Below are positions 1-5,116 of a stretch of DNA of 5,971 nt, piece by piece (the stretch's first letter is position 1; each line of letters opens with the position of its first letter). The stretch is from contig DCOH01000002.1 of the NCBI GenBank assembly GCA_002322865.1, forward strand, positions 106,506-112,476. The letters are read 5' to 3'. The DNA comes from Sphingobacterium sp. UBA1575 (GTDB lineage: Bacteria > Bacteroidota > Bacteroidia > Sphingobacteriales > Sphingobacteriaceae). The translations under genes were made by a program, and so were the position numbers. The notes under the pieces are model-generated. The model made no database searches. It had not been told where the DNA came from and saw only the letters and a program-made list of their open reading frames with translations.

Positions 1-382
1 AGAGGTATTAAGAAATATTAACCATACCAGTATCTATGGCTCTTATGGTGGAAACGGATTGATCATCATCACCAGTAAAACCGGTCGCGATGCCAGCCGC
101 AGCAATTTCCAACCTCGAGGCCTATTGGCGATCACCCCTAAAGGAATCTCCCTCATGAAAGAATACTTTAAACCAGCATATGAAGCGGATTCCAAAAACC
201 AGTTCGATCAGGATCTCCGCACAACCATACACTGGGAACCGGGAATCGTAACGAAACAGGATGGGAAAACCAGCTTTGACTTCTATACTTCTGATGAAAT
301 CGGCACCTACCGCATGATCGTGGAAGGCGTGGATATCGACGGCCGATTGGTCAGGAAAGTCTTGGATTTTGAAGTAAAATAA
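1..382 (+). CDS. C-terminal part of a TonB-type plug-domain protein without a beta-barrel (partial, 5' end outside window)
   Basis: The reading frame is open from base 2, so the window holds the last 126 codons of a longer gene. The visible start reads EVLRN.., then IYGSYGGNGLIIITSKTG. This is the end of a TonB-dependent receptor plug domain, where SusC-type receptors carry a similar 'YG..gaNGvI.ITTK.G' block. After it come only about 95 residues, including a W-E-P-G stretch and a C-terminal strand-rich segment (Y-R-M-I-V-E-G-V-D-I-D-G). A TonB receptor would need a barrel of several hundred residues here, so this is not a transporter. From memory of the family, Bacteroidota encode large envelope proteins with macroglobulin-like (MG2) or carboxypeptidase-like repeats that end in a lone plug domain; the tail fits that type. 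The function of such proteins is not established. The N-terminal domains and any signal peptide lie outside the window. Confidence 0.8.
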   Translation, partial: EVLRNINHTSIYGSYGGNGLIIITSKTGRDASRSNFQPRGLLAITPKGISLMKEYFKPAYEADSKNQFDQDLRTTIHWEPGIVTKQDGKTSFDFYTSDEIGTYRMIVEGVDIDGRLVRKVLDFEVK

Positions 383-390
383 AATTTTTA

Positions 391-418
391 TGTAAATTAC
401 CCTAAAACAACGTTTACA
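391..418. promoter_or_regulatory. Inverted repeat TGTAAA-N16-TTTACA upstream of the isomerase gene
   Basis: The 42-nt gap before the isomerase gene holds two perfect 6-nt arms, TGTAAA at 391-396 and TTTACA at 413-418, separated by 16 nt. It is AT-rich and has no T-run after it, so it is not a terminator. It could be an operator for a dimeric repressor of the fatty-acid operon, but arms this short can occur by chance in AT-rich DNA. No convincing -7 box was found in this gap. Confidence 0.2.
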
Positions 419-424
419 GTATAT

Positions 425-1189
425 ATGGGAACATTCATAAAAACGCAAGTTACCGATCATATTTGTTATATACAGCTGGATCGTGGGAAAACCAATGCCA
501 TGCATTTGGAGATGATCGAGGAGTTGACAGCTACTTTGATTGCCCAAAGGGAAGATGCAGCCATAGAAGCCATCGTTCTTCAGGGCAAGGAAGCTTTCTT
601 CACCTCCGGATTGGACCTGATCACGCTTTTTCAATACGATGAAGGACAGATGCGTACCTTTTGGGAAAAGTTCATCAACCTGATCTACGAATTAGCTTCC
701 CTTCCGAAGCCAAGCATCGCTGCAATTACCGGCCATAGCCCAGCAGGAGGTTGTGTGCTCGCTTTATGCTGCGACCATCGGATCATGGCCGAAGGCGAAT
801 ACATCATCGGATTGAACGAGGTTCCTGTAGGCATCATCGTGCCGAGCAGCATCTTCGAACTATATAGCTTCTGGATAGGTTCTGCCAATGCCGCGCGCTT
901 TTTGTTGGAAGGTAAACTATTGCCTCCTGCAGAAGCCCTGAAAGTAGGGCTTATCGATGAGGTTGTTTCCTTTGATCGGATTCAGACCGCAGCAGGCCGA
1001 AAAGCCAAGCAATATATGCAGTACGACAAGAAAGCCTGGCAGGCTTCCAAACTGAACATCCGAAAGAACCTCTTGTCCCAGGTGATGGAAACAAAAGGCG
1101 ATGCCATTGAACAGGTATTGAAACAATGGTGGGCCCCATCTACTCGGTCCATCCTACAGACTATCATCGATAACTTAACGAAAAAATAA
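425..1189 (+). CDS. Delta3,delta2-enoyl-CoA isomerase-like protein (crotonase family, mitochondrial ECI1 type)
   Basis: This 254-residue crotonase-fold protein probably shifts cis- or trans-3-enoyl-CoA to trans-2-enoyl-CoA, a step needed in beta-oxidation of unsaturated fatty acids. The two oxyanion-hole regions are visible: F-F-T-S-G-L-D-L at 58-65 and P-A-G-G-C at 106-110. Enoyl-CoA hydratase uses two glutamates. Here the first is absent (V111 in the G-G-C-V-L block) and only the second remains (E132 in I-G-L-N-E). That pattern, together with the blocks C-D-H-R-I, GLNE..(V/L)GII.P and L-PPAEAL-VG-(I/L)-D-VV, closely follows human mitochondrial ECI1 as I remember it. A second clue is the next gene, a 2,4-dienoyl-CoA reductase starting 1 nt after this stop. 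The start at 425 is the first ATG in frame and yields the normal N-terminal beta strand; the next Met is residue 26, inside the fold. There is no Shine-Dalgarno sequence. A weak hydratase or another crotonase activity is possible but less likely. Confidence 0.87.
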   Translation: MGTFIKTQVTDHICYIQLDRGKTNAMHLEMIEELTATLIAQREDAAIEAIVLQGKEAFFTSGLDLITLFQYDEGQMRTFWEKFINLIYELASLPKPSIAAITGHSPAGGCVLALCCDHRIMAEGEYIIGLNEVPVGIIVPSSIFELYSFWIGSANAARFLLEGKLLPPAEALKVGLIDEVVSFDRIQTAAGRKAKQYMQYDKKAWQASKLNIRKNLLSQVMETKGDAIEQVLKQWWAPSTRSILQTIIDNLTKK

Positions 1190-1190
1190 T

Positions 1191-2063
1191 ATGGCAGTAC
1201 AAGGAGCACTACAAAAGGATGCCCTAAAAGGGAAAACCGTCGTGGTTACGGGCGGAGGAACCGGACTTGGAAAAGCCATGTCTACCTATTTTTCTGAACT
1301 GGGGGCCAACCTGGTCATCAGTAGCCGAAAACTCGATGTCCTTGAAGCTACTGCAAGGGAAATCTCGGACAAGACAGGAAACCCCGTTTTACCTGTTGCC
1401 TGCGATATCCGCGATGTGGAGGACGTAAAACAATTACGCCTAAAGGCGGAAGAAGCCTTCGGAGCAGTGGATGTTTTGGTCAACAACGCCGCGGGAAACT
1501 TCATTTCCCCAACCGAGCGGTTGTCGGCGAATGCCTTTTCAACCATTATTGACATTGTACTGAAAGGGACCATCAATTGTACGCTAGAATTTGGTAAAGA
1601 ATGGATTGCGAAAAAACAGGCCGCAAACGTGCTGAACATAATTACGACCTATGCTTTCACAGGTTCTGGATATGTTGTACCTTCGGCCGTTTCCAAAGGT
1701 GGGGTCTTAACATTGACCCGTTCTTTGGCGGTAGAATGGGGGAAATATGGAATCCGTCACAACGCCATCGCTCCTGGCCCTTTCCCTACAAAAGGGGCTT
1801 GGGATAGGCTATTGCCTGGCGATCTCGCCAAGAAATTCGACTTCAAAACACGTGTTCCATTAAAACGTGTTGGTGAGCATCAAGAATTGGCGAATTTGGC
1901 TGCGTTTTTGATTTCAGATTTTGCCGGATATATTAATGGAGAGATCATCAGTATCGATGGGGGCGAATGGTTGCAAGGAGCCGGTCAGTTGAGCGGGCTG
2001 GAAGCCATCCCAAATGACATGTGGGATTCCATTGAGGAGATGATCCGTAAAAACAACAAATAA
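1191..2063 (+). CDS. Short-chain (SDR) 2,4-dienoyl-CoA reductase, mitochondrial DECR1 type
   Basis: This 290-residue protein probably reduces 2,4-dienoyl-CoA to 3-enoyl-CoA with NADPH; the isomerase encoded just upstream would then convert the product. It has a Rossmann nucleotide-binding motif (T-G-G-G-T-G-L-G at 20-27), S-S-R-K at 44-47 suited to NADPH, and N-N-A-A-G at 98-102. The usual SDR Y-x-x-x-K is replaced by S165-x-x-x-K169, with a tyrosine 11 residues earlier (Y154) and N103 after the NNAAG motif. In human DECR1, as I recall it, the matching residues are N148, Y199, S210 and K214. All four differ by the same offset of 45, so the alignment needs no gaps over this stretch. Shared long blocks include GNFISPTERLS, TGSG-VVPSA, LA-EWGKYG and the C-terminal tail WD-IEE-IRK (277-290). 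FadH of E. coli is an unrelated iron-sulphur flavoenzyme. The gene starts 1 nt after the previous stop, suggesting translational coupling. Confidence 0.93.
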   Translation: MAVQGALQKDALKGKTVVVTGGGTGLGKAMSTYFSELGANLVISSRKLDVLEATAREISDKTGNPVLPVACDIRDVEDVKQLRLKAEEAFGAVDVLVNNAAGNFISPTERLSANAFSTIIDIVLKGTINCTLEFGKEWIAKKQAANVLNIITTYAFTGSGYVVPSAVSKGGVLTLTRSLAVEWGKYGIRHNAIAPGPFPTKGAWDRLLPGDLAKKFDFKTRVPLKRVGEHQELANLAAFLISDFAGYINGEIISIDGGEWLQGAGQLSGLEAIPNDMWDSIEEMIRKNNK

Positions 2064-2064
2064 C

Positions 2065-2715
2065 ATGATCAAAAAGAATTTGCTAGGCCTACTTGGCCTA
2101 CTATTATTATTCGTTACGGCATGTAACAATTCGGGCAAAAAAGTGGAAGCCCATCAAGATAGCACACAACGTGTAGAAATGAACAATCCCGAAGAAATAC
2201 AACAGATTTCCGAGGTGATTACGCGTTTCGCAAGGGCTTACCTGAGTGAGGACAATGGAAAGATCAATGCCTTGATCCATCCGGAACATGGTATTGCGAT
2301 TATCCATCGCCCAGGTGCAGCAGACACCTATACCATCATCGACAGCATCGATTTTAAAAACCCGATGCCCCATTATTATGCCTATCCTGTTTTTGTCAAT
2401 AAACAGGTGTTGAAATTCGAATCCCTTCCAAGCTATGATTGCGGAACCATGAAATGGGACAAAATCGGTTTCTTTTGCGATACAACAGCAACAACTGTAA
2501 ATAAACCTTTGGAAACCATCGCCAAATTCTTGGAAGAATTCGAGGATACCAAATTTGATGATGCGGAGAAAAAAGAAATAGCAGCCTTAGAAGATGGTGC
2601 TTATCGCGTTATTCTGGCCCAAGAAGATGACCACCTTATTTTCCATGTGAAGAAATTTGATAAGGGTTGGTTTGTGACCATTTTAGATCGTGCCTATGCC
2701 GGCTGCGACGCCTAA
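2065..2715 (+). CDS. Uncharacterised lipoprotein coupled to the fatty-acid genes
   Basis: I do not recognise a named family. The 216-residue product begins with a lipoprotein signal: M-I-K-K, a leucine-rich hydrophobic core (6-17), then the lipobox V17-T18-A19-C20. Cleavage should leave lipidated C20 followed by N-N-S-G, with no aspartate at +2. The mature part has an early helix-like segment (about 43-62, EEIQQ..EVITRFARAYLSED), then G-I-A-I-I-H-R-P-G at 76-84. A mixed middle part has C126 and C138, an acidic helical part lies at 149-177, and two strand-like stretches follow (179-186 and 191-207). A third cysteine, C214, sits near the C-terminus. An initial helix followed by strands would be compatible with an NTF2/SnoaL-like alpha+beta fold, but this is a weak guess. 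The start lies 1 nt after the reductase stop, so it is probably cotranscribed with the two beta-oxidation genes. Whether it has anything to do with lipid handling is unknown. Confidence 0.85.
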   Translation: MIKKNLLGLLGLLLLFVTACNNSGKKVEAHQDSTQRVEMNNPEEIQQISEVITRFARAYLSEDNGKINALIHPEHGIAIIHRPGAADTYTIIDSIDFKNPMPHYYAYPVFVNKQVLKFESLPSYDCGTMKWDKIGFFCDTTATTVNKPLETIAKFLEEFEDTKFDDAEKKEIAALEDGAYRVILAQEDDHLIFHVKKFDKGWFVTILDRAYAGCDA

Positions 2716-2768
2716 ACACAACAACTAAAAAATTCACCACAGGAACCATTAAACACACAAAAACTTAT

Positions 2769-2776
2769 TAATATTG
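2769..2776 (+). promoter_or_regulatory. Possible -7 box for the phosphohexomutase gene
   Basis: The 75-nt gap 2716-2790 is AT-rich and holds TAATATTG, one mismatch from the Bacteroidota -7 consensus TAnnTTTG, ending 14 nt before the ATG at 2791. No TTTG-like -33 element is visible at the usual distance, so the match is weak. The gap is the widest between two genes here, which makes it the likeliest place for a new transcript to begin. No hairpin with a T-run is seen in the gap. Confidence 0.27.
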
Positions 2777-2790
2777 CCAAAATACGCTTT

Positions 2791-4530
2791 ATGAGCACTT
2801 TAGATAAAGAAACACAAGACAGAATCAACCAATGGTTGAGCAGTGAGTACGATCAGGAAACCGTTTCCAAAATCCAACAATTGGTAGACCAGAACGAGGA
2901 AACCGAACTGTTGGATTCCTTCTATAAAGAATTGGAATTCGGAACAGGAGGATTGCGTGGTATTATGGGGGTAGGATCCAATAGGATGAACAAATACACC
3001 ATCGGAAAAGCAACACAGGGCTTGGCCAACTACCTCAAAAAACAATTCCCAGACCAACAGATCAGTGTAGCCGTTTCTTACGATAGCCGTAATAACTCCC
3101 AGTCCTTTGGCCATCTGGTGGCGGATGTATTCTCTGCCAATGACATCAAGGTTTACCTGTTCAAGGAATTACGTCCTACACCGATGTTGTCCTTTGCCGT
3201 GCGGCATTTCGGATGCCAAGGCGGTGTGATGCTGACCGCATCCCACAACCCCAAAGAATACAATGGCTATAAAGCCTACTGGAATGATGGTGGCCAATTG
3301 GTGGCTCCACATGATAAGAATGTCATTACCGAAGTCAATGCGATCAAATCGGTATCAGAAATAAAATTTGAGCGTAAAGATTCCAACATCGAATTGATCG
3401 ATGCAGATTTTGATCAGATCTATATCGATGCCAATCTGGCCTTGAGCATACATCCGAAAGCGGTCAAAGCTCAGAAAGATCTAAAAATAGTTTATTCGCC
3501 GATCCATGGAACAGGTATCACCATCGTTCCAAAGATGTTGAACGCTTGGGGATTTGAGCAGGTGGTTGTGGTCGACGAACAAGCCCAGCCGGATGGAAAC
3601 TTCCCAACCGTGGTTTATCCAAATCCGGAGGAAGAAGAAGCCATGTCCAAAGCCATGCAGAAAGGCCAGGAACTGGATGCCGATGTGGTTATGGCCACAG
3701 ACCCTGACGCTGACCGTGTTGGTGTAGCCATCAAATTGCCGTCAGGAGCATACCAATTGATCAATGGAAACCAGATCGGTTCCCTGTTGACCTATTATGT
3801 ACTTTCCAGCAAAAAGGATCTTGGACAGCTAAAATCAAACGATTACATCGTCAAAACCATTGTTACATCAAACCTCTTCTCGGATATTGCCGAAAGTTTT
3901 GATGTGAAATATTACGAGACCTTAACCGGATTCAAGTTTATCGGGGAGGTAATGACTAAGGTACAGGACAAGGAAAATTACCTGGTAGGCGGCGAAGAGA
4001 GCTATGGCTTTTTGGTCGGCGACCTGGTACGCGATAAAGATGCGGTAAATGCCTGTGCTTTCATCGCCGAAATGACGGCCTATTTCAAGAACCAAGGGAA
4101 ATCGCTCTTTGATGTACTGATCTCCCTATACATGAAATATGGCTACTACAAAGAGAAGCTGATCTCCTTAACGAAAAAAGGGAAAGCAGGAGCTGATGAG
4201 ATCAAACAGATGATGTCCGATCTACGGGCAGATCTTCCTAAAGAACTGGGTGGAATCGCCGTTTCGGAAGTCCGTGATTATGAAAAAAGCGAGGCTACAG
4301 ATATGAAGACCGGACAGAAAAGCAAGATTGATCTTCCAAAATCTGATGTGCTGCAGTTCATCACTATGGATGGGGATGTTATTTCAGCAAGACCTTCCGG
4401 CACCGAGCCTAAGATAAAATTCTATTGCTCCGTAAGAGAAACCTTGGAATTTACCGAGGATTATGGTCAGATTTCTAACCGATTAGACGATAAGGTAAGG
4501 CAGATGATGGCCGATATTGTAAAAGATTAA
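2791..4530 (+). CDS. pgcA: Phosphoglucomutase/phosphomannomutase (alpha-D-phosphohexomutase, PgcA type)
   Basis: This 579-residue cytosolic enzyme interconverts hexose 6-phosphate and hexose 1-phosphate, most likely glucose, linking glycolysis to nucleotide-sugar and polysaccharide synthesis. All four domain signatures of the superfamily are present in order. F-G-T-G-G-L-R-G (50-57) lies near the N-terminus. The phosphoserine loop is T-A-S-H-N-P (149-154), with S151 as the phosphorylated residue. The Mg2+-binding loop is D-P-D-A-D-R (304-309). The sugar-recognition motif is G-G-E-E-S-Y-G (400-406), and the phosphate-binding loop is R-P-S-G-T-E-P-K (534-541). The length and the N-terminal helical extension match the long PGM2/PgcA group (about 580 residues) rather than the ~450-residue ManB/GlmM group. 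Substrate preference between glucose and mannose cannot be settled from sequence alone, and the gene symbol is by similarity to Bacillus PgcA. The gene is followed 9 nt later by a Nudix gene, probably in the same transcript. Confidence 0.95.
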   Translation: MSTLDKETQDRINQWLSSEYDQETVSKIQQLVDQNEETELLDSFYKELEFGTGGLRGIMGVGSNRMNKYTIGKATQGLANYLKKQFPDQQISVAVSYDSRNNSQSFGHLVADVFSANDIKVYLFKELRPTPMLSFAVRHFGCQGGVMLTASHNPKEYNGYKAYWNDGGQLVAPHDKNVITEVNAIKSVSEIKFERKDSNIELIDADFDQIYIDANLALSIHPKAVKAQKDLKIVYSPIHGTGITIVPKMLNAWGFEQVVVVDEQAQPDGNFPTVVYPNPEEEEAMSKAMQKGQELDADVVMATDPDADRVGVAIKLPSGAYQLINGNQIGSLLTYYVLSSKKDLGQLKSNDYIVKTIVTSNLFSDIAESFDVKYYETLTGFKFIGEVMTKVQDKENYLVGGEESYGFLVGDLVRDKDAVNACAFIAEMTAYFKNQGKSLFDVLISLYMKYGYYKEKLISLTKKGKAGADEIKQMMSDLRADLPKELGGIAVSEVRDYEKSEATDMKTGQKSKIDLPKSDVLQFITMDGDVISARPSGTEPKIKFYCSVRETLEFTEDYGQISNRLDDKVRQMMADIVKD

Positions 4531-4539
4531 ACCGATCAG

Positions 4540-5082
4540 ATGGAAAAGTGGAAAGTTTTATCAAGTGATTATATCATCCAACGGCCTTGGGCTACCCTTC
4601 GCATTGATAAGCTGGAGATGCCCAATGGGAATATCAAAGAAGAATATTATGTGCTGGAATACCCTACCTGGGTAAATATGGTAGGAATTACCGAAGACCA
4701 GGAAATCCTTTTCGTGCGGCAATACCGACATGGTGCAAATGAAATCATGGTCGAATTGCCAGCAGGTGTGGTCGAACCGGGGGAAGATCCGGAGCTCGCC
4801 GCCCGCAGGGAATTGTTGGAGGAAACCGGCTACGCTTTTGATAACATTGAATATATCTGCGAACTGTTCGCCAACCCGGCCACTTCGGGCAACCTGACCT
4901 ATACCTACCTCCTTCAAGGGGGCAAGAAGGTTCAGGAACAGGAACTTGACGCATCCGAGGACATCGAGGTCGTACTGATGAGCATCGATGAAGCCAAACA
5001 ATTTCTATTCGACAACAAGATTGGGCAGGCGCTACACAGCTCTGCCCTATTTTATACCTTCAACAAGTTAGGCCTGCTGTAA
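4540..5082 (+). CDS. Nudix hydrolase, ADP-ribose/ADP-sugar pyrophosphatase type
   Basis: This 180-residue protein carries a perfect Nudix box (GX5EX7REUXEEXGU) at 76-98: G76, E82, R90-E91-L92, E94-E95, G97, Y98. The glutamates bind the divalent metal that activates water. The family cleaves nucleoside diphosphates linked to another group. Three features point to the ADP-ribose pyrophosphatase group: V-R-Q-Y-R-H-G (59-65) leading into E-L-P-A-G (72-76), a proline about 15 residues after the box (P113 in N-P-A-T-S-G), and the overall size. Members of this group split ADP-ribose or ADP-glucose to AMP plus a sugar phosphate. The position 9 nt after a phosphohexomutase gene would suit an ADP-sugar substrate, since the mutase uses the released glucose 1-phosphate, but that link is inference. 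The start at 4540 gives the usual N-terminal strand region (W-K-V-L-S-S-D-Y); no Shine-Dalgarno sequence is seen. Confidence 0.93.
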   Translation: MEKWKVLSSDYIIQRPWATLRIDKLEMPNGNIKEEYYVLEYPTWVNMVGITEDQEILFVRQYRHGANEIMVELPAGVVEPGEDPELAARRELLEETGYAFDNIEYICELFANPATSGNLTYTYLLQGGKKVQEQELDASEDIEVVLMSIDEAKQFLFDNKIGQALHSSALFYTFNKLGLL

Positions 5083-5104
5083 GCAATATTTAGCGGTATT
5101 TTGT

Positions 5105-5112
5105 TACCTTTG
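5105..5112 (+). promoter_or_regulatory. Bacteroidota -7 promoter box TACCTTTG, very close to the start codon
   Basis: In the 34-nt gap 5083-5116 the sequence TACCTTTG matches the Bacteroidota sigma-ABfr -7 consensus TAnnTTTG exactly. Only four bases (CCGT) separate it from the ATG at 5117. Since transcription normally begins a few bases after this box, the mRNA would start at or next to the ATG, giving a leaderless or nearly leaderless transcript. A good TTTG -33 element at the usual distance is not visible, so the call rests on the -7 match and its placement. Confidence 0.5.
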
Positions 5113-5116
5113 CCGT

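Noticed and set aside
122..634. 170-residue open frame on the minus strand across the plug-protein end and the isomerase start
   Set aside because: It overlaps two well-supported + strand genes and the gap between them, its product resembles no family, and all supported genes face the other way.
1601..1807. 68-residue open frame on the + strand in another frame of the reductase gene
   Set aside because: It is internal to the reductase, which keeps its active-site residues in this very region, and has no motif of its own.
2083..2101. Imperfect tandem repeat (CTAGGCCTA / CTTGGCCTA) at the start of the lipoprotein gene
   Set aside because: It encodes the repeated L-G-L of the signal-peptide core, a normal low-complexity result and not a separate element.
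4561..5001. 146-residue open frame on the minus strand inside the Nudix gene
   Set aside because: It lies fully within the Nudix coding region, whose box is perfect. The antisense product has no recognisable motif.
5097..5103. TATTTTG as an alternative -7 box
   Set aside because: It has only one spacer base between TA and TTTG, whereas TACCTTTG just downstream fits the consensus exactly.
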